Source: Cytobacillus horneckiae
GTDB taxonomy: Bacteria; Bacillota; Bacilli; Bacillales; Cytobacillaceae
Direction of reading: 5' to 3'
Assembly (NCBI RefSeq): GCF_002835735.1
Contig: NZ_PISD01000046.1
Coordinates: 62,001-126,000, forward strand
Length of the DNA: 64,000 nucleotides
Position 1 is the stretch's first letter, and every line of letters begins with the position of its first letter. The translations under genes and the position numbers were made by a program. The notes under the pieces are model-generated. The model was given only the letters and a program-made list of their open reading frames with translations. It had not been told where the DNA came from and made no database searches. Below, piece by piece: positions 48,840 through 57,261 of this stretch.

Positions 48840-49094
48840 AAAAATTCCCCCTAAAAAATTCTAGGTATTGTAGCATTATTTTAATCAATTCGAAAGATAA
48901 AGAATATAAACTCCCTATATCCTTTGAAGTCTTGTTAAAATAATGCTTAAGAAAAACTCAGGCATTCGCAGAAGTACTTGGCAAAAGCCAAGTTTTTCTA
49001 AACATTTGGTATTTATTATATCATTACTTCCATATTAGACCTTGTAAACGGTGTGAAGTAACTGTGACAACTCTATGAATTTTCAGCCAGTTTA

Positions 49095-49820
49095 TTACTT
49101 TTTCTGTGTAGCAAGCGTTCTTAATTGCTTGACTTCATGAGCAGATAGTTCTCTGCCCTCGCCAGCGGATAATCCTTTTAATGTAAGAAATCCATAGCGC
49201 TCACGCTTCAGCTTCAATACTGAGTGCCCAATAGCTTCCATCATTCTTCTCACTTGTCTATTGCGCCCTTCATGAATAACCAGCTCAATGATTGCCGTCT
49301 GTTTCTTCTTGTCGGCGGAAATTACTTTTGCTCTAGCTGGAGCTGTTTTTCCATCTTCCAATTTTACACCTCTTTGCAAAGTGCGCAGGCTTTCTTTTGT
49401 TGGTATTCCCTTCACTTTGGCAACATACACTTTTTCTACTTCATTACGTGGATGCATAAGCAGATTAGCAAATTCACCATCATTAGTGAGAATTAATAAG
49501 CCAGATGTATCATAATCCAGTCTGCCTACCGGGTAGACTCTTTGTTCCACTTCTGAAAAATAATCTGTTACCACTTGTCTGCCCTTGTCATCAGAAACAG
49601 CTGATAGTACTCCTCTAGGTTTATAAAGAAGGAAATATACTGGCTGTTCTCTTTCAACCGGAATCCCGTCTACTTCCACTTTATCAGATGGGGAGACTTT
49701 TACCCCTTGTTCTTTTACAATCTTGCCATTCACCTTTACCCGGCCTTCCGCAATCAGCTCTTCGGCTTTTCTACGTGATGCAATGCCTGCATGGGCAATG
49801 ACTTTTTGTAACCTTTCCAT
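49095..49820 (-). CDS. rluB: 23S rRNA pseudouridine synthase B
   Basis: RluB-type enzyme making a pseudouridine in the 23S rRNA peptidyl-transferase region. An N-terminal S4 RNA-binding domain (about residues 1-60, LQKVIAHAGIASRRKAEELI) is followed by the catalytic domain with the aspartate in VGRLDYDTSGLLILTNDGEF near 100 and HEGRNRQVRRMMEAIGH near 182. The 241-residue length is usual. GAGGTGAC precedes the ATG. In B. subtilis it is likewise placed between spmB and resA. Confidence 0.96.
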   Translation of the reverse strand: MERLQKVIAHAGIASRRKAEELIAEGRVKVNGKIVKEQGVKVSPSDKVEVDGIPVEREQPVYFLLYKPRGVLSAVSDDKGRQVVTDYFSEVEQRVYPVGRLDYDTSGLLILTNDGEFANLLMHPRNEVEKVYVAKVKGIPTKESLRTLQRGVKLEDGKTAPARAKVISADKKKQTAIIELVIHEGRNRQVRRMMEAIGHSVLKLKRERYGFLTLKGLSAGEGRELSAHEVKQLRTLATQKK

Positions 49821-49999
49821 TATAAGTCACCTCAAAAATCTCAAATTCACTCATATATCTATCCTTATGAATTATGCCATAAGTTCAGCGTTTTTCAAAG
49901 TGGGTAAAAAAAGTAGGAAGGATTGCAGGATGATATACTGACTAAACTTTGCAACTTTTTTATATTACAAATAGAAAGAACTCTTCAAAATAATAGAAA

Positions 50000-50158
50000 A
50001 AGAGGCTTGGACAGAAGTATTTCAGCCAATGAAAAAACCGAACTATCAAGCGAAATTCTGATTAGAGTTTCGTAATAGTCGGTTTATTTAATAACATCAC
50101 TAAATTAAATTAGAAATGATTCGGTTTTAAGAATGGTTTAGTTATGTCCCAGTCTCTG
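50000..50158. repeat. 160-base nested palindromic intergenic element
   Basis: Outer arms AGAGGCTTGGACA (from 50001) and TGTCCCAGTCTCT (50145-50157) pair with two mismatches; inner AAACCGAACTAT (50035-50046) pairs with ATAGTCGGTTT (50075-50085), and AAAACCGAA can instead pair with TTCGGTTTT (50120-50128). On the minus strand the outer stem is followed by TTTTTCT, so it may terminate spmAB. It occupies the 376-base spmB-rluB gap, which has no gene. Confidence 0.65.
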
Positions 50159-50196
50159 CACATTTAATTGATAGCTGCTCTTTTCTAATATGAATA

Positions 50197-50730
50197 TTAT
50201 CCGCCAAAAACTATTAACACAATCACAATTGCTGCAATGAAACCGGCAAGGTCTGCTAACAGACCAACTTTCAAAGCGTCTCCCATCTTTTTAATGCCAA
50301 CCGCACCAAAGTAAACTGTCAGGACATAAAATGTGGTATCCGTGCTTCCTTGAATTACTGACGCCATTCTTCCGATCAATGAGTCAGGCCCATGTTCAGC
50401 GATTAAGTCACTTGTCATTCCCAATGCAGCATTACCGGAAATCGGGCGTATAATAGCCAGTGGCACAACATCAGGAGGAATCCCGATCGCAGTGAATAAC
50501 GGCCGAATCATATCGAGAAAAAACTCTAATGCGCCAGAAGCTCTAAAAATCGATATGGCGACTAGCATCCCTACAAGAAAGGGAATAATCGAAATCGCAA
50601 TTTTTATTCCGTCTTTGCCTCCCTCAACAAAGCTCTCGTAGGTAGGAACCCTTTTATATGTTCCATATAATAAAATGAATCCTATTAATGCAGGTATAAA
50701 CCAGAGGGAAATTAATGATACAATCTGCAT
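50197..50730 (-). CDS. spmB: spore maturation protein B
   Basis: Integral membrane protein needed for full spore core dehydration and heat resistance. The 177-residue protein has about five hydrophobic segments and the nucleoside-recognition (Gate) domain features IIPFLVGMLVAI near 48 and RPISGNAALGM near 95. It probably forms a pair with SpmA; their transported substrate is unknown. The start lies six bases after the spmA stop, and AAAGGATG precedes the ATG. Confidence 0.95.
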   Translation of the reverse strand: MQIVSLISLWFIPALIGFILLYGTYKRVPTYESFVEGGKDGIKIAISIIPFLVGMLVAISIFRASGALEFFLDMIRPLFTAIGIPPDVVPLAIIRPISGNAALGMTSDLIAEHGPDSLIGRMASVIQGSTDTTFYVLTVYFGAVGIKKMGDALKVGLLADLAGFIAAIVIVLIVFGG

Positions 50731-50736
50731 GCTATC

Positions 50737-51324
50737 TCATCCTTTACGGGTTCTTCGGTAATAAAAATAGCGGTCTATTAAAATGGCAGAAATGGTTGAG
50801 CAAATAGTAGCCACTAATGTCGGCCCCACGATGTCAGTTGGTGAAGCGGACCCATAATTCATACGGATGGCAATGATGGTTGTCGGGATTAATGTAATAC
50901 TTGATGTATTGATAGCAAGAAAAGTAATCATCGAACGGCTCGCTTCTGTGCTTCCGCCATTTAATGTTTTTAGCTCTTCCATCGCCTTTATGCCAAGCGG
51001 TGTGGCTGCATTTCCGAGCCCAAACAGATTTGCCATCATATTTGAGAGTATATAGCCCATTGCCGGATGGTCCTTTGGCACTTCTGGAAACAGTCTAGTG
51101 ATAAGCGGTCTAAATAGCTTCGCCAGCTTATCGAGAAGACCCGCATGTTCTGCAATCTTCATCATGCCAAGCCAAAATACTAAAATACTAATTAATCCGA
51201 TGCACAGCGTCACCGCTTCTTTTGCTCCTTTAAAAACAGCTTCGTTTACTTCGCTGATTGTGCCATTGAACATAGCGAACACAATTCCTACTATCGCTAA
51301 AAATGCCCATATAATATTAATCAT
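50737..51324 (-). CDS. spmA: spore maturation protein A
   Basis: Partner of SpmB in spore core dehydration. The 195-residue membrane protein carries the Gate domain and the family segment MANLFGLGNAATPLGIKAM near residue 105, with a basic end YYRRTRKG. I choose ATG 51324 (MINIIWAFLA), which matches the family N-terminus; codons to 51339 are open and would overlap dacB more deeply. As chosen, it overlaps the dacB stop by eight bases. The dacB-spmA-spmB order is that of B. subtilis. Confidence 0.95.
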   Translation of the reverse strand: MINIIWAFLAIVGIVFAMFNGTISEVNEAVFKGAKEAVTLCIGLISILVFWLGMMKIAEHAGLLDKLAKLFRPLITRLFPEVPKDHPAMGYILSNMMANLFGLGNAATPLGIKAMEELKTLNGGSTEASRSMITFLAINTSSITLIPTTIIAIRMNYGSASPTDIVGPTLVATICSTISAILIDRYFYYRRTRKG

Positions 51325-52468
51325 CTGTTCTAACACCAACTATTGAGGTAAATAAGCTGCGAAAATAATCAAAAAAGGATTGATTTTCTTTTCGCTCTGG
51401 CTGCTGATAGAAAATAGGGAGGCTTTTCACTTTCTCATTTTCAAAGTAGACGACCGCTTTCCCGACAATCTCTGGCACGCGCGCATGATCTTCCCAATCT
51501 TCCTTTGGTTTAATGAGCTTGTACTCTACTTCAAATGAGCCTTTCTCTTCTTTTGTTACAGGGTAGGTGAAGGCGCTATGTAAATAAACCTTCCCCTTAT
51601 AAAAATCATCTTCAATCTTTTCAATCGTACCTTTGCTTAGTACTTCAACTTTTTGATAATGATCAAACCCGTTTTCATACATTTGGATATGATCATTCCA
51701 ATCATCTGGCCCATTTAAAGTAACGGCAATTAAGTCAAGATTATCTTTTGATGCAGATGAAACTAAGGTTCTTTTTGCCCGCTTCGTATAGCCGGTCTTT
51801 CCGCCAGTTGTATACTTATATAAGCCAGTTAAGAGGCGATTTTTATTTTTCCATACACGGTCCCATGATTCTGTCGGATTCGGCGCTCTATGTACTTCGG
51901 TACCGACGATCTTTTGATAGGTTTCATTTTCCATTGCATAGCGGGTTAATATCGCCATATCAAATGCTGTCGATAAATGATTCTCATGATCGTCCAGTCC
52001 ATGTGGATTGGCAAAGCGAGTATTTTTCATGCCAATTTCATCTGCCTTTTGGTTCATTAAATAAACAAATCCATCGAGACTGCCTCCGACATATTCCGCA
52101 ATCGCTACAGCGGCATCGTTACCGGACCTAAGCATAAGTCCATAAACTAAGTCCTCCAGCTTCACCTCTTCACCCGGCTTCAAATATACAGAAGAACCCT
52201 CAGCCTTGACTGCTGATTCACTTATTTTCACCATATCTTCCAGCTTGCCAGATTCAATTGCTAAAACAGCAGTCATAATTTTTGTTATACTTGCAATCCG
52301 GTTTTGATCGTTTGCCGCTTTTTCATATAATATTCGTCCGGATTCTTGTTCAATTAATATCGCATTTCTGGCGCTGACAGAAACATTTGCCGCTGCCTTT
52401 TGCGGAACAATTGCAAATAATAGAACGGTTATGATTGAAAAGACTATGAGCTTGTTCCATTTTTTCAT
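51317..52468 (-). CDS. dacB: sporulation D-alanyl-D-alanine carboxypeptidase (PBP5*)
   Basis: Mother-cell penicillin-binding protein that trims cortex peptides and so limits cross-linking. It has a signal peptide (about residues 1-27) and the three active-site motifs: SITKIMTA (SxxK) near 64, RSGNDAAVA (SxN) near 113, and GGKTGYTKRA (KTG) near 220. A C-terminal beta domain (~265-383) ends in a hydrophobic/aromatic helix typical of membrane association. The 383 residues match B. subtilis DacB. It leads dacB-spmA-spmB. Confidence 0.96.
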   Translation of the reverse strand: MKKWNKLIVFSIITVLLFAIVPQKAAANVSVSARNAILIEQESGRILYEKAANDQNRIASITKIMTAVLAIESGKLEDMVKISESAVKAEGSSVYLKPGEEVKLEDLVYGLMLRSGNDAAVAIAEYVGGSLDGFVYLMNQKADEIGMKNTRFANPHGLDDHENHLSTAFDMAILTRYAMENETYQKIVGTEVHRAPNPTESWDRVWKNKNRLLTGLYKYTTGGKTGYTKRAKRTLVSSASKDNLDLIAVTLNGPDDWNDHIQMYENGFDHYQKVEVLSKGTIEKIEDDFYKGKVYLHSAFTYPVTKEEKGSFEVEYKLIKPKEDWEDHARVPEIVGKAVVYFENEKVKSLPIFYQQPERKENQSFFDYFRSLFTSIVGVRTDD

Positions 52469-52620
52469 TGTACAGACCCCGCCTCATTTATTGGTTTGTA
52501 CAAGTTTATGCAGGACAAGTTCCGTTATGACAATTTCATCTTTGAAAAACAAATGGAAATGATTTCAAGAGAGTTTCTCTAGTCTTCTGCACACATTGGG
52601 TCACCGAAGAAGCACAATTA

Positions 52621-52648
52621 AAAAGACTAACCCGAAAGCTAGTCTTTC
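52621..52648 (-). terminator. second terminator in the sodF-dacB gap
   Basis: AAAGACTA (52622-52629) pairs with TAGTCTTT (52640-52647); TTTTTAATT follows on the minus strand. It resembles the hairpin at 52898-52928 and would end any transcript passing or starting in the intervening 250 bases. Confidence 0.7.
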
Positions 52649-52760
52649 AGAGTGTAGAGAAAGCCATAATAAGAAAAGTTGAACTTGGAGAGGTTTCCGC
52701 ACGACTCCTGCGAGAGAGAAGCGAGACAGTCGCGCTTTTTCGACGTAGTTCCCGTTTTCG
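52647..52760. repeat. dispersed intergenic repeat, partial copy E
   Basis: CAGAGTGTAGAGAAA (from 52648) resembles the CAGGCAGTAGAGAAA end of other copies, and TCCGCACGACTCCTGCGAGAGAGAAGCGAGAC-like sequence at about 52698-52730 matches the reverse complement of 55225-55258. The 78-codon minus frame over this region is not a supported gene. Confidence 0.5.
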
Positions 52761-52897
52761 GGCACTGCTTTTGCGAAGAAAGTGTTCATTTTACTCATTT
52801 TCCCTATTTCGAGGCATTGTGTACCAACGAAGCACACATATTGTTCAAATCTTTATGGAGGGAGCAGTAGGCCATGGAAAATCCCAAACTCTCCTTG

Positions 52898-52928
52898 CTA
52901 AAAGACTAACCAAAAGTTAGTCTTTTAG
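52898..52928 (-). terminator. terminator after the SOD gene
   Basis: Perfect 13-base arms CTAAAAGACTAAC (52898-52910) and GTTAGTCTTTTAG (52916-52928) directly at the stop codon. Confidence 0.85.
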
Positions 52929-52929
52929 C

Positions 52930-53820
52930 CTAAGCAGGTTTCCACTTTAGTTGTGATGCATGCTGGAATCTCTGTTCAACGTCTTGCCAATTAACGATGT
53001 TCCACCAGTTTGCCACATAATCTCCCCGATTGTTTTTATATTGTAAATAATAGGCATGCTCCCATACATCGAGGACAAGCAGAGGAATTGTATCCCACTG
53101 GGTCTGAAGCTGATGCCTTTCTGATTGCAGTATTTCGAGATGGCGCGCACGGGGCGACCAGACAAGGATTGCCCAGCCGACACCTTCCACTTCTTTGGCT
53201 GCTGCTGTAAATTGATTCTTGAATTTTTCAAAGCTGCCAAAAGATTTTTCAATCTGTTTCAGCAGTGGCCCTGATGGTTTTCCGCCGCCTTCAGGGCTCA
53301 TATTATTCCAAAAAATCGTATGCAAATAATGGCCAGAACCATGAAATGCAAGCTCTCTTGACCAATGTTTAACTAGTGAAAAATCGCTGTTCCTGCGAGC
53401 CTTTTCAAGCTCTTTTTCCGCTTTATTTAAACCATCTACATATGACTGATGATGTTTATCATGGTGGAGGCGCATAATTTCTTCAGAGATATATGGCTCA
53501 AGCGCATTGTATCCGTAAGGTAGAGGCGGCAGCACATGCTGGCCAATTGGTACGGATGTCTCATTCACATAAATATTGCCAAGCTGAAGACGATCATTAA
53601 AATAAGCTTCCATCTCTTCATGGAGCTCTTCTACTTGTTCTGATATTTCCTCTAATTGATCTGTACTCATCTGATCAGTGATGCCATCCATTACATTTGT
53701 AATCCGGTCCAATTTCCCCCATAATTCATTATTTTCATCAATATTTTCGCTTTCGAGGAAATCCCGCATTTCCTTATTCCATTTAAACACTTCTTTTAAA
53801 TAGGCATTCATGCTGCTCAA
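52930..53820 (-). CDS. sodF: Fe/Mn superoxide dismutase with N-terminal extension (SodF-like)
   Basis: Converts superoxide to oxygen and hydrogen peroxide. Residues ~95-296 form a complete Fe/Mn SOD: LHHDKHHQSYVDGLN (first His), FHGSGHYLHTIFWNNM (second), and DVWEHAYYLQY (Asp and His ligands). An additional ~90-residue acidic helical domain (MDGITDQMSTDQLEEISEQVEELHEEM) precedes it, as in the SodF/YojM-neighbour type of Bacillus. Start is TTG at 53820 with AGGAGGGG upstream; an ATG three codons later has poorer spacing. It is placed between dacB and ypuI, not its location in B. subtilis 168. Confidence 0.9.
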   Translation of the reverse strand: MSSMNAYLKEVFKWNKEMRDFLESENIDENNELWGKLDRITNVMDGITDQMSTDQLEEISEQVEELHEEMEAYFNDRLQLGNIYVNETSVPIGQHVLPPLPYGYNALEPYISEEIMRLHHDKHHQSYVDGLNKAEKELEKARRNSDFSLVKHWSRELAFHGSGHYLHTIFWNNMSPEGGGKPSGPLLKQIEKSFGSFEKFKNQFTAAAKEVEGVGWAILVWSPRARHLEILQSERHQLQTQWDTIPLLVLDVWEHAYYLQYKNNRGDYVANWWNIVNWQDVEQRFQHASQLKWKPA

Positions 53821-53919
53821 AAAAACCCCTCCTGGTTATGACCTGCTCTTTTCATCCTATGACATGATTTGAACAATTATAGCTAATCATTCCAGTTATA
53901 ATTATGTTTTGACAAAAAA

Positions 53920-53943
53920 AGAACAGCCAATATGGCTGTTCTC
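53920..53943 (-). terminator. terminator after ypuI
   Basis: GAACAGCCA and TGGCTGTTC arms with a short centre; CTTTTTTTGTC follows on the minus strand. Confidence 0.85.
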
Positions 53944-53960
53944 AGGCAGTAGAGAAACTC
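53941..53960. repeat. end fragment of the dispersed intergenic repeat
   Basis: CTCAGGCAGTAGAGAAACTC, the same end block as at 55106-55125 and, inverted, at 22831-22849. Confidence 0.5.
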
Positions 53961-54035
53961 AATTTAAAAATAAAAATGAATGGTTTGAGATTTTCCGACC
54001 GGAAGCATTAGTAAAATCCATTCAGTGCTTTGCAA

Positions 54036-54524
54036 TTATTTTGATTGCATCATCTTCGTGCGATAATCTGTTTCATAATATTCTAGCTCTTCTCTTATCT
54101 TTTGGAAGTCGCTCTCTAACCCTTTAAACAAATTGGATACGCTGTCTGGCACCTCTTTATGAAAGCGGATTGAGTTTTTTCCAGTATAAGCCGAACGGCT
54201 ATTTTCATACCAAGAATCGCTTCGCGGAGCAAAAAATTCTTCAATACAGTGATGGTATAAGCGGTACAGCGTCTTTTCGGCTGCTCCGCGCTGGAATTGA
54301 TCGCTCATCAAGATAATTCGGCAGGCATCATGCCCCTCTTCACAATAAACTAATAGTTTTCTTAAATTCGTCAAAATGCTTTTATAATAATCCTTGTCGC
54401 CCTGCTTTTCTTCTAATAAGGCACTTAAGGTCGTTTCATTTAAAAAGTCCTCAAAGATAACTACTGCACTGCTGAGGAATTGCTGCACATCTTTCATTTG
54501 TGTTTCAACAATTGAATTTGCCAT
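54036..54524 (-). CDS. ypuI: YpuI-like protein (DUF3907)
   Basis: A 162-residue soluble, mainly helical protein without catalytic motifs, matching YpuI by place (next to scpB) and by the segments LEEKQGDKDYYKSILTNLRK and RLYHHCIEEFFAPRSDSWYE. Function is unknown. CAGGAGGAG precedes the ATG. The uncharacterised gene at 54603 lies just upstream in the same direction and may be co-transcribed. Confidence 0.82.
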   Translation of the reverse strand: MANSIVETQMKDVQQFLSSAVVIFEDFLNETTLSALLEEKQGDKDYYKSILTNLRKLLVYCEEGHDACRIILMSDQFQRGAAEKTLYRLYHHCIEEFFAPRSDSWYENSRSAYTGKNSIRFHKEVPDSVSNLFKGLESDFQKIREELEYYETDYRTKMMQSK

Positions 54525-54602
54525 TATTCTCCTCCTGTATTATAAGGTGCATTATTCATTTTTTTATTGTCTCATTTGCATGATGAATTTGGTTTTTAAT
54601 TT

Positions 54603-54965
54603 TCAATCGGTTCTTAGTCTATCTGGGAGTTTGTTAAAGTCAAAGCCATTAAACAGGGATAAAAATTCTGTTTTTGAACTGACAAATACGCGCTTTCGCT
54701 CGCTAAAATCCGGTTGGTTTAGCAGGCAAACAGCGGCGACGATATCTTTAAATGCCACTTCTCTTGATCCTATCTCAAATAATGGATCTTGCCTAAACGG
54801 AGTAAATTCACTCATGAATTCTTCAAAGTATTGGACATATGTAATGGTTAAAGTCTTTTCGCGTCCATCCTTTTCAAAAGTTACTTCACTTCTATTAAAA
54901 AAGTCTTCGAATGAATTCGGCACAGCTTTTTCGAGCTCCCAGCCCTTGTAATCCTTAATTAACAA
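54603..54965 (-). CDS. uncharacterised 120-residue protein upstream of ypuI
   Basis: I do not recognise this protein. It is soluble, acidic, with aromatic-rich segments (ITYVQYFEEFMSEFTPF; FLSLFNGFDFNKLP) and no signal or membrane segment. Start is placed at TTG 54965, eight bases after AGGAGG; the ATG at 54986 would place that site inside the gene. Codon use is like the neighbours. It lies 78 bases upstream of ypuI, where B. subtilis 168 has no gene as far as I recall. Expression linked with ypuI is possible. Confidence 0.7.
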   Translation of the reverse strand: MLIKDYKGWELEKAVPNSFEDFFNRSEVTFEKDGREKTLTITYVQYFEEFMSEFTPFRQDPLFEIGSREVAFKDIVAAVCLLNQPDFSERKRVFVSSKTEFLSLFNGFDFNKLPDRLRTD

Positions 54966-55105
54966 TGCAAAACCCTCCTCATTCATAACAGCCTAACTCT
55001 TATTTGAATACGGGTATCTTTTGTTAAAATGAACGTGATGTAAAAATTAATTTCGCATTCATACGGAAGTACTTGGTGAGAAGATGCAGGATATTATTAC
55101 ATACA

Positions 55106-55285
55106 CTCAGGCAGTAGAGAAAGAAACTTAATAAAAATGATGAGATTAGGGATTTTTTGAGGCTTACCGCCCCTTTTTAGCGGTTCGTGCTTCGAGAAGC
55201 CGCTTCGGCGCTAGGCGCCTCAATGGTCTCGCTGCTCTCCCGCATGGTCGAGCGGACACTTCCTACTAAATCTATCTTCTCCAAC
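55106..55285. repeat. dispersed intergenic repeat, copy B
   Basis: From CTCAGGCAGTAGAGAAAG (55106) through GAGGCTTACCGCC (about 55159) and TCGAGCGGACAC (55248-55259) to CTTCTCCAACAC. It shares blocks with copies at 22721-22850 (inverted), 18996-19052, 52647-52760 and 53941-53960. It fills much of the 423-base gap between the unknown gene and scpB. Confidence 0.65.
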
Positions 55286-55388
55286 ACGCTGAGGGTAATA
55301 TTACATACCCTATTTTTAATTCTATAGTAACATAAAACCCGACAAGAGTGTTCAGAATTATCTAGAATCTATGCACTTTTCTCATTTA

Positions 55389-55970
55389 TTATACTTGTTT
55401 TAAAGTATCAAAAAATAAATCAGCTTCATTTTGAGCGAATTCATCGTCTTCAGATTGCTCCGGCAACTTTGGCAGCTCTGCCAGATCCTTCAGGCCGAAC
55501 GCATCTAAAAACTCCTTTGTTGTTCCATACAAATAGGCACGGCCATTTCCTTCGGCTCTGCCCACTTCTTTAATAAGCGCTTTAGCTGTCAATGTTTGCA
55601 GAGGCCGCTCTGTTTTCACACCGCGAATCTCCTCGATTTCAATCCTTGTAATTGGCTGCTTATAAGCAATCACTGCCAGCGTTTCCAGTGCTGCTTGAGA
55701 TAGTGAAGTAGACGACGGCGATTCCACAAGCCTTTTTAAGTAAATCGCAAATTCCTTTTTCGTTGCCAGCTGGTATGTGCCGCCAATCTCAAGGACTTGC
55801 AGCCCACGGTTTGGATCACTATTATACATTTGGATAATCTCATTCATTTTATCCTTTGCCTCTATTTCCCCAATCTCTAAAACAGCTGATATTTGTTTTA
55901 ATGAAAGCCCCTCATCTCCTGCTGCAAATAAAAGGCTTTCAACAATTCCATTCCAATTTACACTATTCAT
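55389..55970 (-). CDS. scpB: segregation and condensation protein B
   Basis: Regulatory winged-helix subunit of the SMC-ScpAB condensin complex that compacts and segregates the chromosome. Two winged-helix domains (about residues 5-85 and 90-165) are visible, with ETLAVIAYKQPITRIEIEEIRGV near residue 92 as family signature. An acidic C-terminal tail (EQSEDDEFAQNEADL) follows. The 193 residues match the family. Its ATG directly abuts the scpA stop. Confidence 0.97.
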   Translation of the reverse strand: MNSVNWNGIVESLLFAAGDEGLSLKQISAVLEIGEIEAKDKMNEIIQMYNSDPNRGLQVLEIGGTYQLATKKEFAIYLKRLVESPSSTSLSQAALETLAVIAYKQPITRIEIEEIRGVKTERPLQTLTAKALIKEVGRAEGNGRAYLYGTTKEFLDAFGLKDLAELPKLPEQSEDDEFAQNEADLFFDTLKQV

Positions 55971-56723
55971 TTAACTAGCCTCCGTTGACTCTACAAATAA
56001 ATCAGCAAAATTATTCTCCTGGGTTACTTGAATTTCTTTTCTTTTGATTAACTCTAATACGGCAAGGAAGGTTACTACAACATGTTCTCGATTGTGAATT
56101 GTGAATAAATCATTAAAGTTTTTTCTTCCTCTAAAGCTTTTTAAAACTGTAAGAATTTCCGTAATCCGCCTTTCAATCGGGATTTCCTGACGGGCAACTT
56201 TTGTGGAAAGCGGCTTTTGGAGTTTCTTTCTTCTCATCAGTTTTTGCAGCGCACCGAGCATATCATAAAGAGATACATCCAAGTTTGCCTTCTCCGGCGT
56301 TGCATCCTTGGCGATCCCAGCTAGGTCGCTAGGCGGCTTAGTATACATTAAGCTTCTTTCCTGTTCCAGTTCTTTTAACTCTTCTGCTGCTTCTTTATAC
56401 TTCCGGTATTCTATTAACCTCTCAACAAGCTCGTCACGGGGATCTTCTTCCATTTCCACATCAAGATCCTCATCAAACTCGTCTTCCTCATGTTTAGGAA
56501 GAAGCATTTTGCTTTTTATCGCTAACAAGGTTGCAGCCATTACCAAATATTCGCTGGCAATATCAAGCTCCAACTCTTTCATTGTATGAATAAAGATTAA
56601 ATATTGCTCTGTAATTTCTGCTACAGGGATATCATAAATATCAATTTCTAACCGATTGATTAAATGAAGAAGCAAATCAAGCGGCCCTTCAAATGCATCA
56701 ATTTTAACATTATAATGCTGCAT
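55971..56723 (-). CDS. scpA: segregation and condensation protein A (kleisin)
   Basis: Kleisin subunit bridging the SMC heads. The N-terminal helix [22 protein letters not shown] and the C-terminal winged helix ([19 protein letters not shown] near 215) are typical; the middle is acidic ([14 protein letters not shown]). The 250-residue length matches. I use ATG 56723, the conserved start, with a GGTGG site upstream; the frame is open to 56735. Operon with scpB. Confidence 0.97.
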   Translation of the reverse strand: MQHYNVKIDAFEGPLDLLLHLINRLEIDIYDIPVAEITEQYLIFIHTMKELELDIASEYLVMAATLLAIKSKMLLPKHEEDEFDEDLDVEMEEDPRDELVERLIEYRKYKEAAEELKELEQERSLMYTKPPSDLAGIAKDATPEKANLDVSLYDMLGALQKLMRRKKLQKPLSTKVARQEIPIERRITEILTVLKSFRGRKNFNDLFTIHNREHVVVTFLAVLELIKRKEIQVTQENNFADLFVESTEAS

Positions 56724-56920
56724 ATGTTCCACCAAAATTTCTATAGTATTAATGTTGTTCTATTAGTTGTTATTCTATTACAGTATAGATGATTACATTG
56801 GACTAATCCATTACAATCTTGTTAACAATCGCCTAATTTATGAGAGCCCAAACAAATGAATAACCAGTTACATACAATGAAAAGGTAATGACAAATAGGC
56901 GATAATGGAGGTATAAGAAA

Positions 56921-57046
56921 ATGTCCAGACAAGATTGTGGTGGAGATCATCATCATAGAGATGATTGCGGATTTGGTGCAGGCTTTGCACTAATTGTAGT
57001 TCTGTTTATTTTACTTGTAATCGTAGGCGCTTCTTGGTTATTTTAA
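56921..57046 (+). CDS. YjcZ family small spore protein
   Basis: A 41-residue protein: a short Cys/His/Asp-rich start (CGGDHHHHRDDCG) followed by one glycine-led hydrophobic helix (FGAGFALIVVLFILLVIVG) ending ASWLF. This is the YjcZ/YhzI-type sporulation protein family. GGAGG stands nine bases before the ATG. A CATACAAT box (56871-56878), a perfect SigE -10 match, lies upstream without a clear -35. A terminator follows. The 537-base scpA-ypuF gap otherwise holds only promoters. Confidence 0.85.
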   Translation: MSRQDCGGDHHHRDDCGFGAGFALIVVLFILLVIVGASWLF

Positions 57047-57158
57047 CATAGAAGTGCAAAAGTAGCTGGCGATAGCATTTCTATACAGCGAAAAGAATTT
57101 TCATAACAATTATTAGCTTTTCAACTGCTATTAAAAAAACACATAAAACTTGCCCTTT

Positions 57159-57190
57159 AATGCCCGCTAATATGCGGGCATTTTCTTTTA
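57159..57190 (+). terminator. terminator downstream of the YjcZ-type gene
   Basis: TGCCCGC (57161-57167) and GCGGGCA (57174-57180) arms, flanked by AA/TT pairs, then TTTTCTTTTA on the plus strand. Confidence 0.85.
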
Positions 57191-57261
57191 ACAGGGCGAA
57201 ATTTATGATACTATTGGGCTAAACTTGTAGAAAAAGGCGCCGATAAAGGAGGTAAAGGAAA

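Noticed and set aside
52601-52837. 78-codon minus-strand frame in the sodF-dacB gap
   Set aside because: It reads through a terminator hairpin and a repeat copy, so it is best explained as translation of repeat DNA.
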